64,000 nucleotides of DNA from Acinetobacter sp. XH1741. GTDB lineage: Bacteria; Pseudomonadota; Gammaproteobacteria; Pseudomonadales; Moraxellaceae. The position numbers and the translations under genes were made by a program. Every line of letters begins with the position of its first letter. Position 1 is the first letter of the stretch. Shown here piece by piece: positions 26,210 through 34,673 of the stretch. The DNA lies in assembly GCF_041021895.1 (NCBI RefSeq), contig NZ_CP157428.1, positions 2,790,001 through 2,854,000 on the forward strand, in the 5' to 3' direction. The notes beneath the pieces were generated by a model. That model saw nothing but the letters and a program-made list of their open reading frames with translations. It was not told where the DNA came from and ran no database searches.

Positions 26210-27142
26210 ATGGCGAAAAATACTGACAAAGCCCAACTTGCTCTTGGGGACCACGCAGCGCGTCAACTGGCCAATGCAACCAAGACTGCTCCCCAACTTT
26301 CTACAATTACTCCCCGATGGCTGACTCACTTACTTCAATGGCTCCCTGTTGAAGCAGGTATTTATCGCTTAAACCGTGTCAATAATACCGATGATATTCA
26401 GGTGGCTTGTACACAACGTGATGAAGCAACTTTACCTCAAACTTTTGTTGATTATGACCCAGAACCACGCGAATACTTTTTAAATGGCGTATCTACTGTT
26501 TTAGATGTACATACTCGTGTTGCAGACCTTTACAGCAGCCCGCATGACCAAATTAAAGAACAGCTCCGCTTAACCATTGAAACCATTAAAGAACGTCAAG
26601 AAAGTGAGCTCATCAATAATCCTGAATATGGTTTATTGGCGAGTGTGACAGATGACCAACGTATTTCGACTTTAAATGGCCCACCTACTCCAGATGATCT
26701 TGATGATTTGTTACGTAAGGTTTGGAAAGAACCAGGGTTTTTCCTAGCGCATCCTGATGCAATTGCAGCATTTGGCCGTGAATGTACACGCCGTGGTGTA
26801 CCGCCTCCAACGGTTAGTCTGTTCGGTTCGCAATTCATTACATGGCGCGGTATTCCACTTATTCCATCAAATAAAATTCCTGTAGAAGATGGCAAAACTA
26901 AAATCTTGCTGCTTCGTGTTGGTGAAAAGCGTCAAGGGATCGTTGGTTTGTTCCAACCAGGTCTTGCGGGTGAACAGTCACCGGGGCTTTCAGTACGCTT
27001 TATGGGCATCAACCGTAACGCAATTGCGTCGTATCTAATCTCGTTATATTGCTCACTTGCAGTACTCACTGATGATGCGTTGGCAGTATTAGATGATGTG
27101 GAGGTGGACAAATATCATGACTACCCAGTTAACTACAAGTAA
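26210..27142 (+). CDS. srpI: Family 2A encapsulin shell protein (SrpI-like)
   Basis: This 310-residue protein is the shell protomer of a family 2A encapsulin, an HK97-capsid-fold nanocompartment. Blocks typical of SrpI homologues are LGDHAARQLANATKTAPQ at the N-terminus, ITPRWLTHLLQWLPVEAGIYRLNRV, and the P-domain region RQESELINNPEYGLLASV. Also seen are RKVWKEPGFFLAHPDAIAAFGRECTRRGVPPPTV and the C-terminal LSVRFMGINRNAIASYLISLYCSLAVL. It lacks the extra cyclic-nucleotide-binding domain of family 2B. The desulfurase gene behind it overlaps by 26 bases and carries the cargo extension. Shells of this family are reported to hold cysteine desulfurase in Synechococcus and, as I recall, in Acinetobacter, where sulfur storage was proposed. 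Confidence 0.93.
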   Translation: MAKNTDKAQLALGDHAARQLANATKTAPQLSTITPRWLTHLLQWLPVEAGIYRLNRVNNTDDIQVACTQRDEATLPQTFVDYDPEPREYFLNGVSTVLDVHTRVADLYSSPHDQIKEQLRLTIETIKERQESELINNPEYGLLASVTDDQRISTLNGPPTPDDLDDLLRKVWKEPGFFLAHPDAIAAFGRECTRRGVPPPTVSLFGSQFITWRGIPLIPSNKIPVEDGKTKILLLRVGEKRQGIVGLFQPGLAGEQSPGLSVRFMGINRNAIASYLISLYCSLAVLTDDALAVLDDVEVDKYHDYPVNYK

Positions 27143-29078
27143 TCTGCAAGGTAGTCCAACAGGGCCTGAAGTGACTGGTGTTAATCCACCAGCCAACTTC
27201 CCTGATGAGTCCACCATTGCTCGTCTTGCTAATGAGTTTTTTTCAGCATTACCAAGCTCAAGCAGTTCAGCTTCTCCATCGGGCCTTAATTTGGACTTAC
27301 CTGTCGGAGCACCACCTCACCCACCGCAACCGAGTGAACCATTTTCTGCACTCAGTGGTCGTGCGCCCAATATCGCCTTTCAGAAAAGTCTCAATCCGGA
27401 ATATCCTGAACATATTCCAAATTTGCCAGACTACCCTGAACGTCGAATTGTAGCGTCTGCGCCTGTGGTTGGTGGAGCTAATTTGCCACGCCCACCATTT
27501 GAGCCACATTTGCCACAAGCTACTCATAGTGAACCAAATGTGCCACGCATTGAACCCAGCTTACCCACTGGTGCTGGTGAATCACCTTATTATTTTTTAA
27601 ATGATTTTTCTGCTCCCAATGCAGCAGAACCGTCTGTTAAAGGTGTTGAAGATAATTATTCGGTTGCGCAGTCTTTTCAATTGCCACATGGTGACCAGCT
27701 GAAATCATTGCTGACAGAAGATCGTTTTGCAACGAATACGCCTCCCCAAAGTTCAGCAAGCTCTGCATTTTATTTTTTAGACTTGCCTCAAAGTGGACAA
27801 AGTTATAGTCACTATCAACCATCGCAACCCACTTTTGTAGCAAGTAGTGCTCAACCACTCGATGTACATGCTATACGTCGCGATTTCCCAATTTTACAGG
27901 AACGCGTCAATGGCCGCCCTCTAGTTTGGTTGGATAATGCTGCGACCACACAAAAACCGCAGCGCGTGATTGATCGGATTGCTTATTTTTATCAGCATGA
28001 AAACTCAAATATTCACCGTGCTGCCCATGAGTTAGCAGCTCGTGCAACCGATGCCTATGAGCATGCAAGAAATGTAGTTGCCCGTTTTATTGGTGCACCC
28101 TCTTCTAAAGAAATTATCTTTGTTCGAGGAACAACCGAAGGCATTAACCTGATTGCAAAAACATGGGGTGAGCAAAATATTGGTGAAGGTGATGAAATTA
28201 TCGTTTCTCACTTAGAACACCATGCCAATATTGTGCCTTGGTATCAACTCACTAAAAAAACTGGAGCGAAATTAAGAGTCATTCCTGTGGATGACACGGG
28301 CCAGATTATTTTAGAAGAGTTGCCAAAACTGATTAATGAACGCACTAAACTGCTGTCAATTACTCAAGTTTCGAATGCTTTGGGAACAGTTACACCTGTT
28401 GCTGAAGTCATTAAAATTGCGCATGCAAAAGGTGTACGTGTTTTAGTTGATGGTGCTCAATCCGTTTCTCACATCCCTACCGATGTACAAGCTCTCGATG
28501 CAGACTTTTTTGTGTTTTCTGGACATAAAGTGTTTGGGCCGACGGGCATTGGCGCGGTATATGCAAAACCAGAGTTGCTAGAAAGCATGCCTGTTTGGGA
28601 AGGCGGCGGTAACATGATTCAGGATGTGACCTTCGAACAAGTAGTTTACCAACCTGCACCAAACAAGTTTGAAGCTGGAACTGGAAACATTGCCGATGCT
28701 GTCGGATTAGGCGCTGCGCTTGAATATGTCGAGAGTCTAGGCATTCATAACATTGCTCGCTATGAACATGATCTACTCGAATATGGTCAAAATGCACTGA
28801 GCAGTGTGTCTGGTTTACGTTTGATCGGAACAGCGCATCACAAAGCCAGTGTTATGTCCTTTACCTTACAAGGCTATTCAACGGAACAAGTGGGCAAAGC
28901 TTTAAATCAACATGGTATTGCGGTACGTTCTGGCCACCACTGTGCACAGCCAATTTTACGTCGTTTTGGTGTAGAACAGACCGTGCGTCCGTCTTTAGCT
29001 TTTTATAATACGACTGAAGAAATTGATTTATTGGTTTCGGTGTTACATCAACTGACGCGTAATAGGCGTAGCAATTAA
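27117..29078 (+). CDS. Encapsulated cysteine desulfurase with disordered N-terminal cargo domain
   Basis: This 653-residue PLP enzyme removes sulfur from cysteine, giving alanine and a cysteine-bound persulfide. Residues about 250-653 form a complete SufS-like desulfurase. Lys471 in SGHKVFGPTG binds PLP, and Cys609 in RSGHHCAQPILRRFG is the persulfide carrier. The first 250 residues are rich in Pro, Ser and Ala and look disordered, as in the cargo domain that tethers such desulfurases inside family 2A shells. Short conserved patches stand out: IARLANEFFSALP (34-46), YPEHIPNLPDYPERRIVAS, YYFLNDF (158-164) and FYFLDLP (218-224). The ATG at 27117 has GGAGGTGG upstream and lies inside the shell gene's end. 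The extra upstream frame is not used. Confidence 0.94.
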   Translation: MTTQLTTSNLQGSPTGPEVTGVNPPANFPDESTIARLANEFFSALPSSSSSASPSGLNLDLPVGAPPHPPQPSEPFSALSGRAPNIAFQKSLNPEYPEHIPNLPDYPERRIVASAPVVGGANLPRPPFEPHLPQATHSEPNVPRIEPSLPTGAGESPYYFLNDFSAPNAAEPSVKGVEDNYSVAQSFQLPHGDQLKSLLTEDRFATNTPPQSSASSAFYFLDLPQSGQSYSHYQPSQPTFVASSAQPLDVHAIRRDFPILQERVNGRPLVWLDNAATTQKPQRVIDRIAYFYQHENSNIHRAAHELAARATDAYEHARNVVARFIGAPSSKEIIFVRGTTEGINLIAKTWGEQNIGEGDEIIVSHLEHHANIVPWYQLTKKTGAKLRVIPVDDTGQIILEELPKLINERTKLLSITQVSNALGTVTPVAEVIKIAHAKGVRVLVDGAQSVSHIPTDVQALDADFFVFSGHKVFGPTGIGAVYAKPELLESMPVWEGGGNMIQDVTFEQVVYQPAPNKFEAGTGNIADAVGLGAALEYVESLGIHNIARYEHDLLEYGQNALSSVSGLRLIGTAHHKASVMSFTLQGYSTEQVGKALNQHGIAVRSGHHCAQPILRRFGVEQTVRPSLAFYNTTEEIDLLVSVLHQLTRNRRSN

Positions 29079-29096
29079 ATCTATTTTTAGACTAGA

Positions 29097-29123
29097 AAAG
29101 ACTGCTTTTGAGCGGTCTTTTTT
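29097..29123 (+). terminator. Terminator of the encapsulin-desulfurase operon
   Basis: Stem AAAGACTGC / GCGGTCTTT (one G-T pair) with a 6-base loop is followed by six T. It lies 19 bases after the desulfurase stop. Confidence 0.85.
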
Positions 29124-29166
29124 ATAAATTATTTACTGAACCTTCTTGATCGCAACTTCATATATA

Positions 29167-29240
29167 GGAACAAGTCAAAGTAGCTATCACAGAGGAGTCT
29201 TATTATTTAAAATTCGATTTCTAGGTTAGCCTTCGGCTCG
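29167..29240 (+). repeat. Imperfect direct repeat, copy 1
   Basis: This copy shares GGAGTCTTATTAT, GATTTCTAGG and TAGCCTTCGGCTCGA, in the same order and spacing, with the copy at 29396-29469. About one base in six differs. It is directly followed by the CTTACTTTGG hairpin, which the second copy lacks. Confidence 0.7.
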
Positions 29241-29395
29241 ACTTACTTTGGTTTCGCCCAAAGTAAGCAAAAGCATTTTCATCTGCAAAACCTGTCCTCT
29301 TCTTATATCTAATCGATATATCGCAGAAACATAGATTGTTTAATACCACGCAGGTTGCAGATGATTTTAGCTCGAATTAAGAGTCATCAATAGTT

Positions 29396-29469
29396 CGGAC
29401 AACTCAAAGTGGTTATTACAATGGAGTCTTATTATCTGAAATTAGATTTCTAGGTAGCCTTCGGCTCGA
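29396..29469 (+). repeat. Imperfect direct repeat, copy 2
   Basis: Second copy of the unit at 29167-29240, about 229 bases downstream. The shared end TAGCCTTCGGCTCGA is itself a small stem (GCC-TTC-GGC) with a stable loop. Confidence 0.7.
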
Positions 29470-29713
29470 GCTAAGAGTCATCTACAGCCTGCCCATAATT
29501 TTTAAAAATAATGTTTTTGCAATATTTTCTGATAGATGAAAACTGTTAACAGGTTCTGTAGATGAGAAAGTTTTTTGGTTACTTTTTTCAAAAAAAGTAA
29601 CAGAATTAGCTACTTTCTATTGGTATATAAACGATAGGACTCCGCCTTGCTAATCTAAAAAACTTGCAGATAATTTTTAGGACCAGCAAATACTCAAAAC
29701 ATATCCAGCTTAT

Positions 29714-30352
29714 TTAAACAAACAATCCCCAAATCAACCTTAACGCAATCCCAATCAACAACACTCCCATCACCCGCTCAAAATAAACCCCAAATTCCAA
29801 AAATCTTTTACGTACAATAGGCTGTGCAAACAGGACACTTACCACCATAAACCAAATAGCATTGACCATACACATCCATATCCCATAAAAAACCTGAACT
29901 TTCATCGGTGTGGTCGTACTCACAATCGTCGTAAAAATTGCCAGAAAAAAGATGGTGGCTTTTGGGTTCAATGCATTGGTTAAGAAACCCATCGTAAAAG
30001 ATTTAAACAAACTTGGAGCATCACTATCAGTTTGGCTATTAATCTCAATATTGATATTCGGCTGGCTACGTAAACACTGCCATCCTAAATAAATCAAATA
30101 AGCTGCGCCCGCTGTTCTGATCAGTGACATCAGCCATTCACTTTGTTGAATCAAAAAGCCAATACCAACCAGTGTATAAAACACATGTACTGAAATCCCA
30201 ACACCAATACCAATTGCGGTCAGACATCCAATGAAGTAGCCATAACGTACACTTTGTCTTACCGTAATCACAAAATCTGGTCCCGGTAAAATCACCGCCA
30301 TAAAGTGAATAAGAGCTAGCGTTAAAAACTCATGTCCATACAACTGCCACAT
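29714..30352 (-). CDS. LysE-family translocator
   Basis: This 212-residue inner-membrane exporter of the LysE/RhtB family has the motif ILPGPDFVITVRQSVRYGY near residue 20 and TMGFLTNALNPKATIFFLAIF in the middle. Exported substrates in this family are amino acids or homoserine lactone-like compounds. It is divergent from a LysR regulator, 90 bases away, which is the probable controller. Confidence 0.88.
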   Translation of the reverse strand: MWQLYGHEFLTLALIHFMAVILPGPDFVITVRQSVRYGYFIGCLTAIGIGVGISVHVFYTLVGIGFLIQQSEWLMSLIRTAGAAYLIYLGWQCLRSQPNINIEINSQTDSDAPSLFKSFTMGFLTNALNPKATIFFLAIFTTIVSTTTPMKVQVFYGIWMCMVNAIWFMVVSVLFAQPIVRKRFLEFGVYFERVMGVLLIGIALRLIWGLFV

Positions 30353-30442
30353 AACAATTTAGTTCCTAAAAATCACCTAAAAGATTGTATTGCGATTTTT
30401 TAGACGCGATAATCCAATTAAAATCCAAATAACTTTTGCCTC

Positions 30443-31372
30443 ATGAGCACAAATCAAAGTCTGGTTCTGTTAAATGAAATGGCGACTTTCGTTAAGGTTG
30501 TCGAGTCGGAAAGTTTTTCTGAAACTGCAAGGCAACTTGGTACCACACCTTCTGCTGTTAGTCGTGCAATTGCTCGTTTAGAACGAGCTTTAGGTACCCG
30601 CTTACTCTATCGGACTACCCGAAAACTTCGTTTAAGTGAAAGTGGACAACAGGTCTATCAACGTTGTTTAGATATGGTCAATGCGGCACAAGCAGTGATG
30701 GAAAGTTCGGGGCAATTTCATGTCGAACCTGAAGGTATTATTCGCATGAGTGTTCCCAAAGCTGTCGGGCATTTTATGATTCATCCGCATTTACCCGAGT
30801 TTTTAGATCGCTACCCGAAAATTGATATACAAATGCTATTAGAAGATCGTTATGTAGACCTGATTGATGATGGAGTCGATTTAGCACTTCGAATTACAGA
30901 GCAACCACCGGGTGGCCTTATGGGTCGAAAGCTCATTGATATTGATCATTTGGTTTGTGCTACGCCTGAATATTTGGCCAAGCATGGTACACCGAAGCAT
31001 CCTCATGATTTAAAGCAGCATGAATGTATTTACTTGGGTGAGCAAGCCAGTGACTCAAAATGGAAATTTCAACAGGGAAATAAATCGATAAGTGTGGCTG
31101 TGCGTGGTCGTTATGCAGCAAACCATACCGGTGTGCGTTTGAGTGCTGCATTACAGCATTTAGGTATTGCGAGCTTGCCATACTTCGTTGCACGCCATGC
31201 ACTACAACAAGGTAGCTTAGTTCAGGTTTTACCAGATTGGTATTTTAAGACCTATTATAGTGGTGGGCTGTGGTTACTTTACCCACCGACACGACATGTT
31301 CCGCCTAAATTGAGTGTGTTGATTCAATATTTGGCAGATAAATTAGCAGCAGAGCCGACTTTAAAAATTTAG
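30443..31372 (+). CDS. LysR-family regulator
   Basis: This 309-residue LysR-type regulator has the helix-turn-helix VVESESFSETARQLGTTPSAVSRAIARLE and a sensor domain with DDGVDLALRITEQPPGGLMGRKL. Its location opposite the LysE-type exporter suggests control of amino acid export. It is convergent with the ABC importer operon downstream and is probably not its regulator. Confidence 0.87.
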   Translation: MSTNQSLVLLNEMATFVKVVESESFSETARQLGTTPSAVSRAIARLERALGTRLLYRTTRKLRLSESGQQVYQRCLDMVNAAQAVMESSGQFHVEPEGIIRMSVPKAVGHFMIHPHLPEFLDRYPKIDIQMLLEDRYVDLIDDGVDLALRITEQPPGGLMGRKLIDIDHLVCATPEYLAKHGTPKHPHDLKQHECIYLGEQASDSKWKFQQGNKSISVAVRGRYAANHTGVRLSAALQHLGIASLPYFVARHALQQGSLVQVLPDWYFKTYYSGGLWLLYPPTRHVPPKLSVLIQYLADKLAAEPTLKI

Positions 31373-31433
31373 ACGGCTCTTAGCTCAAGCAAATACTATC
31401 TAGAATCCTAGTCATTAAGGGCTATGAGTAAAA

Positions 31434-32300
31434 CTACTCAACCAATAGATCTTTTGGATTAATCGTATCGCCATAGACTGGTTTTAACGTTTTTTCATAA
31501 GCCTGATGAATCACGCCTTCCTTAGCCAGTTTCTCTAAATCTTGGTTTAACCAATCCAGCAACTCTTTATCACCCTTTTTCACTGCTGGCGCAATTAAGT
31601 CCTGCTCACCTAAATTGGTAATGCCAACGGTGTAATTTGGATTTTCTTTAGCCCAAGCTAAAACCAGCAAGTTATCATGTGCAAGCGCAGCACCACGACC
31701 ATCTTTTAAAGCATCAAAAGTTTCAGTGTTTTGTTCATACTTTTGTAATTTAATTTCAGGATGAGTCTTGGTGAAGAATGAATCAGCTGTCGTCCCTTTG
31801 TTTACCAACAAAGTTTTATCTTTAAGTTGAGCAACATCGGTAATCGGATGACTTTTAGGAGAAACCACACCTAGTGCCACTTTTAGGTAAGGCTTAGCAA
31901 AATCGACAACTTCTTTACGTTCTGGCGTAACGGTAAAGTTGGCAAAAATAATATCCACTTTATTGGCTTTTAAGTATTCGACACGGTTAGCCGCTTCAGT
32001 TAAAACAAACTCAACTTTATTTTCATCACCCAGCAAATCTTTAGCGACATGCTTAGCAATCTCTACATCAAAACCTTGATTTTTACCTTGAGCATCTAAA
32101 TATCCAAACGGCGGTTTATCACTAAATACACCAATTCGTACCACGCCGTTCTTTTTGATCTGTTCAATACTCGACACAGTTTGTGTGGTATCTGCCGTTT
32201 TTTCAGTAGACTGAGTTCCTTTGTCACATGCAACTAAACCTAAACTCAGTAAAGACGCAGCTAAAATATGCTTCACGTTTTGAAATGTTAATGTTGTCAT
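31434..32300 (-). CDS. Amino-acid ABC transporter substrate-binding lipoprotein, probably cysteine
   Basis: This 288-residue binding protein has a lipoprotein signal ending at Cys25 (LGLVAC) and the family 3 solute-binding fold. PFGYLDAQGKNQGFDVEIAKHVAKDL and FTVTPERKEVVDFAKPYLKVALGVVSPKSHPITDVAQLKDKTLLVNKGTTAD are shared with the cysteine-binding protein CjaA of Campylobacter as I remember it. Cysteine is thus the best guess for the ligand, but cystine or another amino acid is possible. It is a paralogue of the next gene, and both are transcribed with the two permeases and ATPase upstream. Confidence 0.82.
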   Translation of the reverse strand: MTTLTFQNVKHILAASLLSLGLVACDKGTQSTEKTADTTQTVSSIEQIKKNGVVRIGVFSDKPPFGYLDAQGKNQGFDVEIAKHVAKDLLGDENKVEFVLTEAANRVEYLKANKVDIIFANFTVTPERKEVVDFAKPYLKVALGVVSPKSHPITDVAQLKDKTLLVNKGTTADSFFTKTHPEIKLQKYEQNTETFDALKDGRGAALAHDNLLVLAWAKENPNYTVGITNLGEQDLIAPAVKKGDKELLDWLNQDLEKLAKEGVIHQAYEKTLKPVYGDTINPKDLLVE

Positions 32301-32382
32301 TATTTCACCCTATCATTCTTGTAAAAGTCTTATTTAAAATCGCAGCGCCTACTGCTAGACACTGTTTTAGCGATATCGAAAA

Positions 32383-33243
32383 TTATTGGCCTACATCTAA
32401 AAATACATTCGGATTGACCGAGTCACCGTAAATTGGTTTCAAGGTTTCATCATAAATTTTATTAATTTCACCACTTGTTCTGAGCTGCTTAATTTCAGTA
32501 TTAAGCCAATTCAATAATTGGGTATTGCCCTTTTTAACTGCTGGCGCAATAAACTCTTGATCACCAATAGACTGAATGCCTGCTACATAGCTTGGGTTCT
32601 TCGCGGCCCATGCCAAAGCATAAGTACTATCTTGTGAAATCGCGTCACCACGACCATCAGTTAATGCTTTGAAGGCATCCGAGTTTCTTTCAAACTTAAG
32701 TAAATTTACTTTTGGATAATGCTTGGTAAAGTAGGTATCTGAACTTGTGCCTTTGTTTACAATTAAGGTTTTACCTTCTAATTGAGCAATGTCAGTAATC
32801 GGCTTAGCTTTAGGCGAGACAATACCAAAAGCACCTTTTAAATAAGACTCGGCAAAATCGACAACCTCTTTACGTTCTGGCGTTACCGTAAATGTCGCGA
32901 ATACAACATCGGCGCGATTCGATTTTAAAAACTCCACCCGATTTGAAGCTTCAGTCACAATAAACTCAACTTTCTTTTCATCACCGAGCAAATCTTTAGT
33001 CACCCGTTTTGCTAAAGCCACATCAAAGCCTTGATTATTACCTGCACTATCAACGTAACCAAACGGCGGATCATCGGCAAAAACGGCAACGCGTAGAACT
33101 CCATTTTTTTTGACTTGCTCTAAAGAATGGTCTGCTTGAGCATTACTTGCCTGTTCAGTTGATGGCGTTTTACTACATGCAGTTAACAACACCCCAGCAA
33201 CAGCAAGACTGCTTAATATTTTTATCGAATTACGTTTAAACAT
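32383..33243 (-). CDS. Second paralogous amino-acid-binding lipoprotein
   Basis: This 286-residue solute-binding lipoprotein has a lipobox at Cys23 (VLLTAC). It matches the downstream paralogue over its whole length, for example DDPPFGYVDSAGNNQGFDVALAKR, ATFTVTPERKEVVDFAESYLKGAFG and VNKGTSSDTYF. Two binding proteins served by one membrane complex usually mean widened or tuned ligand range. It lies 30 bases after the ATPase gene, with 82 bases before the second binding-protein gene. Confidence 0.82.
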   Translation of the reverse strand: MFKRNSIKILSSLAVAGVLLTACSKTPSTEQASNAQADHSLEQVKKNGVLRVAVFADDPPFGYVDSAGNNQGFDVALAKRVTKDLLGDEKKVEFIVTEASNRVEFLKSNRADVVFATFTVTPERKEVVDFAESYLKGAFGIVSPKAKPITDIAQLEGKTLIVNKGTSSDTYFTKHYPKVNLLKFERNSDAFKALTDGRGDAISQDSTYALAWAAKNPSYVAGIQSIGDQEFIAPAVKKGNTQLLNWLNTEIKQLRTSGEINKIYDETLKPIYGDSVNPNVFLDVGQ

Positions 33244-33273
33244 TCACTTCCTCATGATTCAAATAATAAAAAT

Positions 33274-34005
33274 TTAGTACGACAAAATATTTAGAAAGGC
33301 TTTCGCTCGTTCTGTTTTTGGCTGTTCAAAAAATTCTTCTGGTGAAGCCTGTTCAATAATCTTGCCCTTATCCATAAAAATAATGCGGTCAGCAACCTTA
33401 CGTGCAAAGGACATCTCATGTGTCACAATCAACATGGTCATTCCTTCATTCGCTAACTTGAGTACTACATCGAGCACTTCCCTCACCATTTCCGGGTCAA
33501 GCGCAGCGGTAATTTCATCAAGTAAAATCACTTGAGGTTGCATGACCAGTGAACGGACAATGGCTATACGCTGTTTTTGTCCACCAGAAAGTTGTCGTGG
33601 ATAATCAAGTTTTCGCTCATATAGCCCGACTCGCTTTAGCAATTCATCTGCGACTTGTTCAGCTTCATCACGGTGGCGTTTTTGTACTTTGAGTGGTCCA
33701 AGCAAAATATTGTCAATGACGTTCATATGCCCAAATAGCTCATAGTTTTGAAAAACCATGCCAATTTTTTGACGAGCATTAGTCCAGTCCACATCTTTAC
33801 CAAGCACACCTGAGCCAGTTAAACGGATTTCACCACCCTGAATCGGTTCCAAGCCATTAATACAGCGCAATAAAGTACTTTTTCCGCAGCCCGATGGACC
33901 TAAAATAACAACCACTTCTCCTTGTTCTACATCCAGATCAATGCCCTGTAAAATATGACTTTGTGCAAATGATTTCTGTAATTGTTGTATCGATAACAAA
34001 AGCAT
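33274..34005 (-). CDS. Amino-acid ABC transporter ATP-binding protein
   Basis: This 243-residue ATPase of a polar amino acid importer has Walker [10 protein letters not shown], the Q-loop [14 protein letters not shown], signature LSGGQKQR, Walker [13 protein letters not shown] and the H-loop VTHEM. The start at ATG 34005 follows GGGAG and lies 2 bases after the permease stop. The longer open frame reads into the permease gene and is not used. Confidence 0.92.
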   Translation of the reverse strand: MLLLSIQQLQKSFAQSHILQGIDLDVEQGEVVVILGPSGCGKSTLLRCINGLEPIQGGEIRLTGSGVLGKDVDWTNARQKIGMVFQNYELFGHMNVIDNILLGPLKVQKRHRDEAEQVADELLKRVGLYERKLDYPRQLSGGQKQRIAIVRSLVMQPQVILLDEITAALDPEMVREVLDVVLKLANEGMTMLIVTHEMSFARKVADRIIFMDKGKIIEQASPEEFFEQPKTERAKAFLNILSY

Positions 34006-34007
34006 AA

Positions 34008-34673
34008 TTACTCCCAGACCTTTTCTAAATGTGCCGCCAAACGCGATAAGGGATAGCAAATTAGAAAATACAAAATAAAAATAAAGCCATAAATCCAAAG
34101 AGAAGCACTCGGCACGGTTAACAGCGAATTTTCAATAATTTGCTGGCCAACTTTAATGACCTCAACTACACCAATCAGGACTGCCAAGGAACTAGTTTTC
34201 ACCATTCGGGTAAATAAATTAATCGCGCCAGGAGTTACTCGTTTTAAACTTTGCGGAAAAATGACATAGACCAAAGCTTGAACATGGGTAAGTCCGAGCG
34301 CATAGGCCGAATCACGTTGATGCTGATCAATCGAAGTAATGGCAGCACGAACCAAATCGCCCATTTCAGCCGTACCCCATAAAACAAACACAACAACGCA
34401 AACCCACATTGCAGAAAACTGCCAGTTAAACCATGTCGCAAAGCCGAAATAAAACACAAACAGCAAAACTAAAATTGGAATGATTCGAATCGCTTCTAAA
34501 TACAGACGGCACAATGCTTTAACGACTATGTTTTTAGAAGTCATAATGACGCCGAAAACTGTGCCGAAAATTGCAGAGAAAAAGACCGAAATAAAAGCAA
34601 TTTTTGCAGTTGCCCAAAGTCCCCACATTAAACGTTCGAGGTGACTCGCTTGAAATAGATAATCAAGTTCCAT
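34008..34673 (-). CDS. Amino-acid ABC transporter permease 2
   Basis: This 221-residue HisM/GlnP-type permease has about five helices and the coupling loop around [32 protein letters not shown], with its conserved glycine and proline. It overlaps the first permease by 11 bases and forms the membrane channel with it. Confidence 0.9.
   Translation of the reverse strand: MELDYLFQASHLERLMWGLWATAKIAFISVFFSAIFGTVFGVIMTSKNIVVKALCRLYLEAIRIIPILVLLFVFYFGFATWFNWQFSAMWVCVVVFVLWGTAEMGDLVRAAITSIDQHQRDSAYALGLTHVQALVYVIFPQSLKRVTPGAINLFTRMVKTSSLAVLIGVVEVIKVGQQIIENSLLTVPSASLWIYGFIFILYFLICYPLSRLAAHLEKVWE

Larger units (their letters stand above)
29124..29713. other. Non-coding gap with degenerate repeats and hairpins
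   Basis: No credible gene lies in these 590 bases. The stretch holds two imperfect copies of a roughly 74-base sequence (29167-29240 and 29396-29469). It also has a 10-bp perfect hairpin CTTACTTTGG-6-CCAAAGTAAG (29242-29267) and an 11-bp hairpin GTTACTTTTTT-2-AAAAAAGTAAC (29578-29601). Copies of short phrases such as AAGAGTCATC also recur. It resembles a dispersed intergenic repeat remnant. Confidence 0.6.

Noticed and set aside
34006..34098. N-terminal extension of the ABC ATPase into the permease gene
   Set aside because: The extra frame overlaps the permease coding region out of frame; the ATG at 34005 has GGGAG upstream and gives the normal ATPase N-terminus.
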